Positions 1 to 11,204 of a stretch of DNA of 37,094 bases are shown here, piece after piece. The stretch covers positions 1 to 37,094 of the forward strand of contig JARXAQ010000018.1 of the NCBI GenBank assembly GCA_029865825.1, given 5' to 3'. Under the pieces are notes generated by a model. It saw only the letters and a list, made by a program, of their open reading frames with translations, was not told the origin of the DNA and ran no database searches. Each line of letters begins with the position of its first letter. Positions within the stretch are counted from its first letter, which is position 1. Origin of the DNA: Rhizobium sp. GTDB lineage: Bacteria > Pseudomonadota > Alphaproteobacteria > Rhizobiales > Rhizobiaceae. A program made the position numbers and the translations under genes.

Positions 1-1
1 C

Positions 2-3000
2 CTGACCTCGGCGCAGGTCGCATCTCTCAGCTCGACGCAGCTCGGCGCCCTGACGACTGGCCAGGCTGTTGGCCTGACCACGGCGCAGGTTGGCGCCCTC
101 ACATCGACGCAGATCGGAAGCCTCAGCACGGCAAATCTGGCCGTTCTGACCACCGCCCAGATCGGAGCCCTCGGCTCGGCCGCTGTCGGCGCCCTGTCTT
201 CCGCCCAGTTCACCGCCATGACGACGGCCCAGATCGAAGCCCTGTCACCGGCCCAGGTCGCCGCCCTCGGCTCTGAAGATCTGGCCGCTCTCGGTACAGA
301 CGATATCGCCCTGTTCTCCAGCCTCGACGTTGCTGCAATCTCCAGCAAGTCCATTGCCGGTCTGTCGACCGCCAGTGTCGCGATCCTGAGTACCGGCCAG
401 GTTGCCGCACTCACATCGGCACAGCTCGGCGCCCTCACGTCCGCCCAGGTCGGTGTGATGACGACGGCCCAGATCGACACGCTGTCCAGCACGCAGATCG
501 CCGGTCTCGGTTCTGCAGCGCTCGCCGCTCTGGGTACCGACGATCTCGCCACCTTCTCGACGGCCGAGATTGCCGCGATCGCCACCAAGGCTCTTGCCGG
601 CCTGACGACGGCCGGTGTGGCCGGCCTCTCCACGGCGCAGGCCGCAGCCCTGACATCGACCCAGATCGCAGCCTTGAGCTCGACCCAGGTCGGAGCTCTG
701 ACCACGGCGCAGGTATCGGCCCTGACCACGGCACAGGTCAGCGGTCTCGGTTCCACCCAGGTCGCAGCGCTGAGCACCGCCAATGTCGCGGCTCTCACCA
801 CAGGGCAGGTTGCTGTCCTGAACTCCAAGGCGCTCGCAGCCCTCACTTCCACGCAGTTCGGCGTCCTGTCGACCGCCCAGGTCGACGCCTTGACGACGAC
901 GCAGCTCGCCACGCTCGGATCGGCCGCTGTCGCCGCCCTCGGCACGGATGATCTGGCAACCTTCTCCTCGGCCGATATCGCGGCAATCAGCTCCAAGGCT
1001 CTGGCCGGTCTGTCGACAACCAATGTCGCCGCACTGTCCACCGCCCAGGCCGCCGGTCTTGCCTCGACGCAGGTCGCGGCCCTGAGCTCCGCTCAGGTCG
1101 GTGCCCTGACCACGACGCAGGTTGCAGCCTTCACAACCACGCAGGTTGCCGGTCTCGGATCGACCCAGATCGCGGCCCTCAGCACGGCCAACGTCGCCGC
1201 CCTCTCGACTGGCGCGATCGCTGCGCTGAACTCCAAGGCGACGGCCGCCCTCAGCAGCGCCCAGATGGCCGCCCTGACGACCGCACAGGTCGCAGCGCTC
1301 GCCACCGGCCAGATCGCCGGCCTCAGCTCGGCAGCCCTGGCGGCTCTCGGCACCGATGACCTGGCGACCTTCACTTCGGACGACATCGCCCTGATCAGCA
1401 GCAAGGCCATCTCCGGCCTCAGCACGGCAGCTGTTGCCGGCCTGACCACGGCCCAGACGGCAGGTCTGACCTCTGCCCAGATGTCCGCCCTGAGCACCAC
1501 TCAGCTCGGTGCCCTGACGACCGCTCAGAGCGTCGCGCTCACCTCCACCCAGCTGGCGGCCCTGACCTCCACCCAGGTCGCCGGTCTCAGCACCGCCAAT
1601 GTCGCGGTCCTGACCACGGCCCAGATCGGATCCCTCGGCTCTGCTGCCGTCGGCGCCCTGTCTTCGGCCCAGTTCACCGCAATGACGACGGCCCAGGTCG
1701 AAGCCCTGACGCCGGCCCAGGTTGCTGCACTCGGATCGGAAGACCTCGCAGCCCTCGGGACGGACGACATCGCCCTGTTCTCGAGCCTCGATGTGGCCGC
1801 GATCTCGACCAAGGCACTTCCCGGTCTCTCCACTGCCGGCGTTGCAGCCCTCACCACGGCCCAGATCGGCGGCCTCACCTCGGCTCAGTTCGGCGCACTC
1901 ACCTCGACCCAGATCGGCGCCCTGACCACGGCCCAGGTCGATGCACTGACCACTGCTCAGCTCGCCGGCCTTGGTTCGGCGGCCATTGCAGGCCTCGGCA
2001 CGGATGATCTGGCGACCTTCGCGTCGACCGATATCGCTGCCATCGGCACCAAGGCCCTGGCGGGTCTGTCGACGGCCAATGTGGCTGCCCTGACCACCGC
2101 TCAGACCGCAGGTCTGACGACGGCACAGGTCGCCGCCTTCACGACCACCCAGATCGGTGCCCTGACGACGGCGCAGATCGCCGGCCTCACCACGGCACAG
2201 GTCGGAGCCCTGACATCGACCCAGGTCAAGGTACTCGACAGCACCGATGTCGCCGCCTTCACCACGGCCCAGATTGGTGCGCTCAGCTCGGCTCAGCTCG
2301 GTGCTTTGACATCCACTCAGTCGGACGCCCTGACCACGGCCCAGGTCACCGCAATGACCAGCAGTCAGATCGGCTCCTTGAGCTCAGCGGCCCTCAGCGG
2401 CTTCGGGACTGCCGAGTTTGCGACCTTCGACTCGGCCGACGTAGCGGCGATCAGCACCAAGGCTCTGTCTGGTCTCGTGACGGCCAGCATTGCGGCAATG
2501 ACCACAGCCCAGGCTGCCGGTCTGACGTCGCTGCAGGTTCCGACACTCACCACGGCCCAGGTCGGCGCGCTGACCACCACGGTTGTCGCCGCTCTGACGA
2601 CGTCCCAGGTTTCGGGTCTGAAGTCGACGCAGATCGCGGTGCTGAGCACAGCGAATGTTGCGGCTCTGACCACGGCACAGGTGGCTGCACTTTCGTCGAG
2701 CCAGATCTCGGCGCTGAGCTCTGCCCAGATCGGTGCACTGACCACGGCTCAGGTCGGGGCGCTCACGAGCACCCAGATCGCCGGCCTCAGCTCGGCCGCT
2801 CTGGCATCCTTCGGCACCGATGATCTTGCAACCTTCGACTCGGCAGACATCGCGGCGATCAGCTCCAAGGCCTTGTCCGGTCTGTCCACTGCCAATGTGG
2901 CGGCTCTGACCACGGCGCAGGCGGCAGGTCTGACCTCGACGCAAGTCGCGGCCCTGAGCACCACACAGGTCGGTGCCCTGACTTCCACCCAGGTGGCAGC

Positions 3001-3412
3001 CCTGACCACGGCCCAGACAGCCTCGCTCACCTCGGGCCAGGTCAAGGTGCTGAGCACGGCCAGTGTCGCGGCTCTGACCACCGGCCAGGTTGCGGTTCTC
3101 GGCACGGCGGCCGTCGCCTCCCTGACGACAGCGCAGATCGATGCTTTCACCACGGCCCAGGTGGAAGCCCTCACCACCACCCAGGTCGCGGCTCTCGGCT
3201 CCGCAGCGCTCACGGCTCTGGCTACGGCCGACCTGGTAACGTTCTCGACCGCCGATATCGCTGCGATCAACAGCAAGGCGATCGCGGGCCTCGAAACAGG
3301 CGACTTCGGCAGCCTGACCACCGCCCAGGTGGCGGCCTTCACCGCCACGCAGATCGGCGCGATGAGCACCGATCAGGTCACCGCGATCATCGCCGCCTAC
3401 CAGGCGATCTGA
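2..3412 (+). CDS. Giant octapeptide-repeat protein, 5'-truncated by window edge
   Basis: The reading frame is open from base 2 to the TGA at 3410-3412, so the gene starts outside the window. The ATG at 218 in the ORF track lies inside a repeat and is not a credible start. At least 1136 residues are visible. Essentially all of them fall into consecutive 8-residue units of consensus [STGDN]-[ST]-x-Q-[VI]-x-[AG]-L, for example TTAQVAAL. About every 17 units a GTDDLATF-like octad followed by STADIAAI and SSKALAGL marks a larger period. I see no Cys and very few Lys/Arg, so the protein should be acidic. A Thr/Ser N-cap followed by x-Q suggests short helices, but the fold is unknown. The protein ends DQVTAIIAAYQAI, close to the end of the next gene's product. 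I recognise no named family. A surface, matrix or type I-secreted structural protein is only an inference from size, composition and repetition. Confidence 0.9.
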   Translation: MTSAQVASLSSTQLGALTTGQAVGLTTAQVGALTSTQIGSLSTANLAVLTTAQIGALGSAAVGALSSAQFTAMTTAQIEALSPAQVAALGSEDLAALGTDDIALFSSLDVAAISSKSIAGLSTASVAILSTGQVAALTSAQLGALTSAQVGVMTTAQIDTLSSTQIAGLGSAALAALGTDDLATFSTAEIAAIATKALAGLTTAGVAGLSTAQAAALTSTQIAALSSTQVGALTTAQVSALTTAQVSGLGSTQVAALSTANVAALTTGQVAVLNSKALAALTSTQFGVLSTAQVDALTTTQLATLGSAAVAALGTDDLATFSSADIAAISSKALAGLSTTNVAALSTAQAAGLASTQVAALSSAQVGALTTTQVAAFTTTQVAGLGSTQIAALSTANVAALSTGAIAALNSKATAALSSAQMAALTTAQVAALATGQIAGLSSAALAALGTDDLATFTSDDIALISSKAISGLSTAAVAGLTTAQTAGLTSAQMSALSTTQLGALTTAQSVALTSTQLAALTSTQVAGLSTANVAVLTTAQIGSLGSAAVGALSSAQFTAMTTAQVEALTPAQVAALGSEDLAALGTDDIALFSSLDVAAISTKALPGLSTAGVAALTTAQIGGLTSAQFGALTSTQIGALTTAQVDALTTAQLAGLGSAAIAGLGTDDLATFASTDIAAIGTKALAGLSTANVAALTTAQTAGLTTAQVAAFTTTQIGALTTAQIAGLTTAQVGALTSTQVKVLDSTDVAAFTTAQIGALSSAQLGALTSTQSDALTTAQVTAMTSSQIGSLSSAALSGFGTAEFATFDSADVAAISTKALSGLVTASIAAMTTAQAAGLTSLQVPTLTTAQVGALTTTVVAALTTSQVSGLKSTQIAVLSTANVAALTTAQVAALSSSQISALSSAQIGALTTAQVGALTSTQIAGLSSAALASFGTDDLATFDSADIAAISSKALSGLSTANVAALTTAQAAGLTSTQVAALSTTQVGALTSTQVAALTTAQTASLTSGQVKVLSTASVAALTTGQVAVLGTAAVASLTTAQIDAFTTAQVEALTTTQVAALGSAALTALATADLVTFSTADIAAINSKAIAGLETGDFGSLTTAQVAAFTATQIGAMSTDQVTAIIAAYQAI
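221..1684 (+). repeat. 1464-bp super-repeat, copy A (61 octads)
   Basis: Sixty-one 24-bp octad units run from TTAQIEAL-SPAQVAAL-GSEDLAAL to SSAQFTAM. The GTDD-type anchor octads inside are spaced 10, 17, 17 and 17 units, which sums to 61. The nine octads at 5-220 match the end of this unit (for example STANLAVL, GSAAVGAL, SSAQFTAM), so another copy or partial copy lies to the left, beyond the edge. Confidence 0.85.
1685..3148 (+). repeat. 1464-bp super-repeat, copy B (61 octads)
   Basis: This is the same order of octads as copy A, offset by exactly 61 units. It has the same rare block GSEDLAAL-GTDDIALF-SSLDVAAI and the same 10-17-17-17 anchor spacing. Over the first 43 codons I count about 18 synonymous differences from copy A but only 3 conservative residue changes (I/V, S/T, S/T). 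The copies are therefore old and held by selection, not a recent or assembly duplication. The open frame then ends about 11 octads later. Confidence 0.85.
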
Positions 3413-3466
3413 GGTCCCGGCGCGGTTTCGGCCGCGCCGCCCACAGAGCCTAAACGATAAATCGGA

Positions 3467-3497
3467 AACGGCGTCTCTTCAGGGAGGCGCCGTTTTT
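3467..3497 (+). terminator. Rho-independent terminator after first repeat gene
   Basis: AACGGCGTCTC pairs with GAGGCGCCGTT across a 6-base loop, giving 11 pairs with one T-G wobble, followed by TTTTT. It lies 55 bases after the stop codon and separates the two giant repeat genes, so they are probably transcribed separately. Confidence 0.8.
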
Positions 3498-3740
3498 CGT
3501 CGTGGACCTCCGGTGAAAGTCGGTGCATTTTCGGCGACCAAGAATGGCCCGCCGACCGCACGCCGTCTAAGTGATGTCGGTCCCATGCCAGTGCGGCCAT
3601 GACGGCCCGCCATCTCATCCGCTCCAGTCTCAGGCAAGCCCGACCGAGTAACGGTGATGCACATTTATGGTTGCACGCCATCGGTCCAGTTGCGGCGCCG
3701 AGTTGATTTTGATGACAACATAGCATCACGGATATTGTAG
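3498..3740. other. Intergenic region ahead of second repeat gene
   Basis: The whole gap from 3413 to 3740 is 328 bases. Apart from the terminator I see no convincing gene. The minus-strand ORFs here have no recognisable domain. The AT-richer last 50 bases presumably hold the promoter of the 3741 gene. A TTGATG followed 16 bases later by GATATT is the best pair I can see, but it lies very close to the start codon and is weak. Confidence 0.5.
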
Positions 3741-6700
3741 ATGAGCAGCACGATTCCATCCCTCAGCATCAGTCAGATCCGGGCGGCTTCGACGCAGGCG
3801 GTCGCGGCTTGGTCCACAGAAGACGTGGCGTCGCTCACGACGCAGCAGATCGGCGTGATGTCGTCCGGGCAGATCGCGGCGCTCGATACGGAAGACGTCG
3901 ACGTGATGAGCAGTCAGCAGCTCAGCGCGATCTCGCAATCGGCAATCGTCGGCCTCACACTCGACCAGCTCGCGGTTCTCGACCAGTACGATATCGAGAG
4001 CATCAGCAGCAAATCCATCGGCAAGATGACGACCAAGCAGATTGCCGGTCTCACGAGTGAACAGGCCGCGGCGCTGACGGTGGCTCAGGTGTCTTCGCTG
4101 ACGGCATCCCAGCTTTCCGCCCTGGCGACGGAAGACCTTGTCGGATTCTCCACGGCGGAGATCGCGGTCATCAGCGCAAGCGCCATTCCGGGGCTCACGA
4201 CCCAGGCGCTCGCCGTCCTGTCCACCGGTCAGATTTCCGCCCTGAGCTCGAGTGCCATCGGGCAGCTGACGACGAAGCAGTTGGCCGCACTGTCCACGGA
4301 GCAGGCCGGTGCTTTGACGGAACAGCAGGTCAAGGCGCTATCTGCCAAGCAGATCGTGTCGCTCAGCACCGAAAGCATCGCTGGGCTCACCCCGGCCCAG
4401 ATTACGGCTTTGTCCACGGCTGCCATTGCCGGCCTGTCGACGAGCCAGATCGCGTCGCTCTCGACCATTCAGGTCGCCGCGCTGACAGCCAACCAGGTCA
4501 AGGCCTTGTCTGCGACCCAGGTCGCCGTGATGGACGAAGGTGACCTCGCGACCTTCACCACGGGCGAGATCGCAGCACTCTCAGCCAAGGCGGTCACGGG
4601 CATCTCGACCGACGTTTTGGGCAGCCTCACCACCGACCAGATCGCCGCCCTCAACACAGGCGCCGTCGCCAGCCTGACGACCGCCCAAGTGGCCATTCTG
4701 AGCACCGGTCAGGTCGAAGCCCTCACCAGCGATCAGGTCAAGGCCCTGACATCGGCCCAAACTGCGGTGCTGTCCGCCGACGCCATCGGCACCTTCTCCT
4801 CGGCGGATTTCGCCGCGTTGACCAACAAGGGCGTCAGCGGTCTCTCCACCGATATAGTTGCGTCGCTCACGGCCGACCAGGTCGCCGCCATGAACACCAG
4901 TGCCATCACCGGCCTGTCGACGAAACAGATCGCGGCGCTGACGTCCGAGCAGGTCGCGGCCCTGACATCGGCCCAAATCGGCGCCATGAGCTCGCGACAG
5001 ATCGGTGGTTTCACCACAGACAATGTCACGGCCTTGAGCGCCGACCAGATCGCCGTCATCACCACCGCAGGCATCATCGGCCTGAGCAGCGCGCTGATCG
5101 GCGCCCTGACCGCCGGGCAGGTCGAGGCGCTGTCTTCCGCCCAGATCAAGCAGCTCCGCTCCGATCAACTGGCTGCCTTGAGCGCGGAGGATATCGCCAC
5201 CTTCTCGACGGCCGACATTGCCGCGATCGGCAACAAGGCGGTGCCGGGGTTGACGGCGGACACCATCGCCGCCCTGTCGACCGCCCAGATCGCGGCCCTG
5301 TCGACAACTGCCCTCGCCAGCCTGACGACAGACCAGATCACGGCCCTCTCGACAGGGCAGGTCGAAGCGCTGTCGATCAATCAGATCAAGGTCTTGAGTG
5401 CCAAGCAGTTGGGCGCGCTCGGAACAGACGATATCGCCACTTTTTCCGCTGCGGAAATCGCGGTTCTGAGCAGCGCTTCCATCGCCGGGATGAGCAGCGA
5501 ACTCGTGGTGGCACTCACCACGGCGCAGATTGCAGCGCTGAGCACCGCCGCGATCACAAACCTCACCACCGCACAGATGGCAGCCCTGACAACCGCGCAG
5601 GTCGCCGCATTGTCCACCGCGCAGATCAAGTTGCTCAGTTCGCGACAGATGGCCGCTCTCAGCGCCGAGACGGTTGCCGTCCTGTCCACCGGCCAGATCG
5701 CCGCCCTGAGCTCGACGGCGGTTGTCGGCCTGACCACAGAACACATGGAGACGCTGTCCTCCGCCCAGGTCGAGGCCCTGACGGCCGCGCAGATCAAGGC
5801 GTTGAGTTCGGCACAGCTCGCCGCGCTGGAAAGCGCGGATCTCGCCACCTTCTCGACGGAAGAAATCGCGGCCATCACGAACAAGGCCGTGATCGGCATC
5901 GACAAAAGCATACTCGCAGCACTTCCCACCACCCAGTTTGCAGCCCTCAGCACCGCTGCAATCGCGGCCCTCTCGACGGGGCAGTTCGAGTCTCTGAGCG
6001 CTGCTCAACTGGGCGCCCTGTCCACGAAGCAGATCGCGGCACTGACTGCCGCTCAGGTCGCGTCGATCGGCACCGATACCCTGGCCACGCTGCCGACGGG
6101 GCATATCGCGTCGTTGAGCACGCTCGGCGTCGGCGGGCTGACATCGGAGCAGATGCAGGCCCTGTCCACGGCGCAGGTGGAGGCTTTGACGACCCAGCAG
6201 ATCAAGGCCTTGCGGTCCTCGCAGATGGAGGCGCTCGGAACCGACGATCTGGCAACCTTCACGACAGCCGAAATTGCGGCGCTTTCCAGCAACGCCATCT
6301 CCGGTCTGACCGAGGATGGCATCAGGTCGCTGACGTCTGCCCAGATCGCGGCACTGGGGACGGCGACGATTGCCAGCCTGCCGCTCGACCTGGTCGAGGT
6401 TCTGACATCCGATCAGGTGGCGGCGCTGACAACCAAACAGATCGCCGCGCTCGGCTCGAAACAGGTCGCGTCTCTGACGACCGCCAATATCGCGGTCCTC
6501 ACCCCGGCTCAGGTGGAAGCCTTGAGCAATGCCGGAGTCTCAGGCCTGACGACCGAACAAATCGTCGCGCTCGACACCGCGCAGTTGGAAGCTTTGACGC
6601 CGCTTCAGGTGACTGCCCTCACGTCTGCCCAACTCGAAGCCCTCGGCACGGATGATCTTGCGGTCTTCTCGACCAAGGACATTGCGGCCATAACGCCGAG

Positions 6701-9700
6701 TGCAGTGCCGGGCCTGTCGCCGACGCTGGTGGCGTCGCTCTCGACGGACCAGATTGCAGCCCTGAGCGGCCTGACGGTCGCGGCCCTGACCACCGGCCAG
6801 GTGTCAGCCCTCGGTTCGGACCAGATCGCAGCCTTGACCACCAAGCAGGTGGCCGCCCTGACCACGGCACAGATCGGTGCTCTTTCGACCAGCACCGTTG
6901 CCGGCCTTTCGACACTCCAGGTGGCGGCCCTGAGCTCCACTGCTATCGGTGCGCTGAACTCGGCCCAGATCGCAGCGCTGACGACTGCCCAGGCGGAAGC
7001 CCTGACGACGCTCCAGGTCGCAGCCCTGACCTCCTCGCAGTTGTCGGCCTTCGGCGCAGACGATCTCGCGACGTTCTCGACCAAGGATATCGCGGCCATC
7101 GGCTCGTCGGCGGTCGGCGGCCTCACCACCGATGTGCTTGCCACCTTGTCCGCGGCGCAGGTCACGGCCTTGAGCACCAGCGCGATCACCGGTCTGTCGA
7201 CCAGGCAGATCGATTCCATGACCACGGCACAGATCGAGGCCCTCAGCGCAGCCCAGGTTGCAGCATTGAGCTCGGCGCAGCTTGCGGTTCTCGGCGTCGA
7301 TGACATCGCAACGTTCGACACTAAGGATATCGCCGCGATCGGTGCAGGAGCGATTTCCGGCTTGACCACGGCGGCGATCGGGGCTCTCACCACAGCCCAG
7401 GTCGCGGCCCTGACCACCGCCAGCGTTGCCGGTCTCGGCACGAAGCAGGTGGCAGCGCTTGCCGTCGGCCAGTTCGGCGCCATGAGCACGGCCCAGATTG
7501 CCGCCCTGACATCGGCGCAGATTGGCGCGATTGCCAGCGGCACGATTGCGACGCTCTCGACACTGCAGGTTGCCGCCCTCGGGGTCGGCACCGTCGGCGG
7601 CCTGACTTCGAGCCAGATCGATGCGCTGACATCCGGTCAGGTCCAGGCGCTGACCAGCAGCCAGGTGGCGTCCCTCAGTTCCGCCCAGCTCGCCACACTG
7701 ACCAGCCAGGATATCGCGACCTTCTCGACAGCCGACATCGCGGCCCTCGGGTCGGCCGCGATCGGCGGTCTCTCCACCGAGGTGATCGCCTCGCTGTCGA
7801 CCGCCCAGGTCGCGGCCCTGACCGCCGCCGGCATCGGCGGTCTTCGAACCCAGCAGGTCGCCGCCCTGACGACGGCCCAGATCGCGGCTTTGGGCACGGC
7901 GCAGATCGCGGCCTTGTCTTCCGCCCAGGTCGCGGCGTTGAGCACCGATGAGATTGCGCTTCTTTCCAACGCCCAGGTCATGGCGCTCAGCGCCGGCGGC
8001 ATCAGCGGCCTCTCCACAACCCAGATCGCCGCCCTCGGAACAGCCCAGGTCGAAGCACTGACGACCGCCCAGGTGGCGGCGCTCAGCTCCAAGCAGATCG
8101 GAGCACTCGGCACCGACGACATCGCGGTGTTCTCTACGGCCGATATCGCCGCCATCAGCGCCAGCGCGGTGATCGGCATGACCTCGGAACTGATTGGCGC
8201 GCTCTCGGCGGATCAGCTCGCCGCCTTGAGTGCCGGTGGCGTCGGCGGCATGTCCACGGCCCAGCTGGCTGGACTGACGTCAGCCCAGGTGGCGGAGCTC
8301 ACGACCGCGCAGATTGCCGCCCTGAGCTCCAGCCAGATTGCCGCGATCACCACCTCCAGCCTCGCAGCGTTCTCCACGACGCAGATTGCCGCAATCAGTG
8401 CCGCAGGCATCGGGGGGCTGTCCTCGGCTGCGATCAATGCTCTCAGCACCGGTCAGGTCGAGGCGCTGACCACCACCCAGGTCGCCGCCCTCAGTTCGCG
8501 CCAGCTTGCAGCGCTCGGCTCGGACGATATCGCGGCCTTCTCGACGGCTGATATCGCGGCCATCAGCACCGCCTCGGTTTCCGGACTGTCGACCGGGCTG
8601 ATCGCGGCGCTCTCCGCCGACCAGGTGCGAGCACTGAGCATCGGCGTGGTCTCCGGCCTCTCCACGACCCAGGTCACGGCACTCAGCGTTGCACAGATCG
8701 ACACCCTCTCGACATCTCAGATTGCCGCCCTCGGCTCGCGCCAGATTGCCGTCCTGGGCACGGATGACCTCGCGGTCCTGTCGACGGAGCAGATCGCCGC
8801 CATCAGTGCCGGCGGCGTGGCTGGCCTGACGCCCACGCAGATCCAGGCCCTGCTCTCGGATCAGGTCGAGGCGCTGACCACGACCCAAATCGCGGCCTTG
8901 AGCTCGACCCAGGTCGCAGCGCTGGGCACCGAGGACTATCAGGTTTTCTCGGATGCCGATCTCGCCGCCATCGCGCCGACCGCGATCACCGGTATTCCGA
9001 CCGCGGTTCTTGCCGCCCTGACGCCGGATCAGATTTCCGCTTTCAGCGCCGGCGGCATTGCCGGCCTGTCGACGCTCCAGGTCGGTGCGCTTGGCACGCT
9101 GCAGGTCGAGGCGCTTACGACGGCACAGGTCGCGGCCCTCACCACGCGGCAGATCGCAGTACTCGGCACGGACGATCTCGCGGCGCTGACCACCGAACAG
9201 GTCGCGGCCCTCAGCACCGCTGCGATCAATGGCCTCAGCACCACCCAGTTCGACACGCTGACTTCCCTACAGCTCGAGGCGTTGACCTCCGCTCAGGTGG
9301 CGGCATTGAACTCTGCCCAGATCGCTGTGCTCGGCACCGATGACCTGGACATGTTCTCGACGGCGGACATGGCGGCCATCAGTTCCAGCGCAATGGCAGG
9401 CTTCTCCACCGCCACCATCGCCTCCCTTTCGACCGAACAGATCGCAGCACTCGGCACCACCGGCATCGGCGGTTTGTCGACGGCTCAGATCGAGGCCCTC
9501 AGCACCTTGCAGGTCGAGGCCTTGTCGTCGGAACAGATCGCCGCCCTCGGCTCTCGCCAGATCGCAGCACTCGGCACCGATGACCTGGCCGTCCTCTCGA
9601 CAGCGAAAATTGCGGCCCTGACGACGGCCGGCGTGGCAAACCTGTCGACCAGCCAGATCGCGGCGCTGAGCATCGATCAGATCGAAGCCTTCACCTCAAC

Positions 9701-11204
9701 GCAGGTGGCGGTGCTGACGTCGGCCCAGATCTCGGTGCTGACGATCGACGCCATTGAAACCTTCTCGACCGCCGACATGGCCGCCATCAGTTCGGCGGCG
9801 ATTTTGGGCCTGTCGACGGCCATGATCGCTGCCTTCTCGACGAACCAGATCGCAGCCCTGGGCGCGACCGGCATCGCCGGCCTCTCGACGGCCCAGATCC
9901 AGGCGCTCAGCATTGATCAGGTCGAGGCACTGACCACCAAGCAGGTGGCGTCACTCACCTCGCGCCAGATCGCGGCCCTGGGCACGGATGATCTCGACGT
10001 CTTCTCGTCTGCCGACATGGCCGCAATCAGCGCCGGCGCAATCGAAGGCCTGTCGAGCGCGATGCTCGCCAGCCTGACGCCGACCCAGCTGGCGGCCGTG
10101 AGCACGGCCGCGATCGCCGGCCTCAGCACCAGCCAGCTGGCGGCGCTGAGCTCCGAGCAGATCGACGTGCTGACCACCGCACAGGTGGCCGCATTCACCT
10201 CGTGGCAGATCGGCTCGCTCGGGACGGAAGATCTCGCCTCCTTCTCGCCGGCCCAGATCGCCGCCATCAGCGCAGCGGGTATTGCCGGCTTGACCGGGAC
10301 CCAGATGGGGGTTCTGACCGTCGAGCAGATCAGCGCCCTGTCGACCGCGCAGATCAACGCCCTGAGCTCCGACGCGCTCTCGGGCCTGACCGTCGCCGAT
10401 CTCGAAGGCTTTACCGCAGCGGAGTTTGCCGCGATCAGTTCGGCGGGCATTGCCGGCCTGTCGACTGACTTCATCGCCGGCCTGACCACCAGTGCGGTCG
10501 CAGCGCTCAGCACGGCCAGTGTCTCGGGCCTCTCCAGTGCCCAGATCGCAGCCCTCAGCGCCGATCAGATCGCGGCCTTCTCGACCGGACAGATCGCGGT
10601 CCTGAGTGCCGACGGCATGGCGGGTCTCAGCACGCAGGATATCGCGACCTTCTCGCAGGCCGATCTTGCCGCCATCAGCGTCTCCGCGATCAAGGGCCTG
10701 TCTACCAGTGTCATCGCGGCCCTCTCCACCGGCGAAATCGCCGGCCTGTCCACTGGTCAGGTGGCCGGCTTGACCTACAATCAGGTCGCGACCCTGAGCA
10801 CCGCACAGGTCGCGGTTCTGTCTCTCGCCCAGATCGGCGCGATGGGGGCGGTACAGGCCGCCGGCCTCGGCACCGATGATATCGCGCTGATGTCGACGGA
10901 CAAGATCGCGGCCCTGAGCACCAATGCCATTTCCGGCCTCAGTACCCAGGTGATAGCCGGCTTGACGACGGCCCAGGCCGAAGTGCTGAAACCGGGCCAG
11001 GTCACCGCACTGACATCGGCCCAGGTTGCGGCACTCGAGCAAGAGGATCTCGCGACCTTCTCCGCCGACGATTTCGCCGCCTTCAGCGCGAGCGGCATCG
11101 CGGGTCTGTCGACCGATGACATCTCGCATCTGTCGAGCACCCAGCTCGGTGCCTTGATGGAACATCAGATGGGTGTGATGAACCCCGATCAGGTGGCAGC
11201 CGTC
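3741..11204 (+). repeat. Octad array of about 311 24-bp units with a 408-bp higher period
   Basis: Every 24 bases encode one octad. Laying out the octads by hand places GTDD/ESAD/GADD-type anchors at units 17, 34, 44, 61, 71, 88, 105, 122, 139, 149, 166, 183, 200, 217 and 234. The larger unit is therefore 17 octads (10 + 7), and a few copies have lost the 7-octad part. I did not lay out units beyond 234 with the same care. Confidence 0.85.

Noticed and set aside
218-220. ATG 218 as the start of the first repeat gene
   Set aside because: The same frame continues upstream in perfect octad register to base 2, and this Met is the last residue of an ordinary SSAQFTAM octad.
2-3412. CRISPR-like or assembly-duplicated array
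   Set aside because: Units are coding and contiguous without spacers. Synonymous divergence between super-repeat copies argues against a CRISPR or an assembly artefact.
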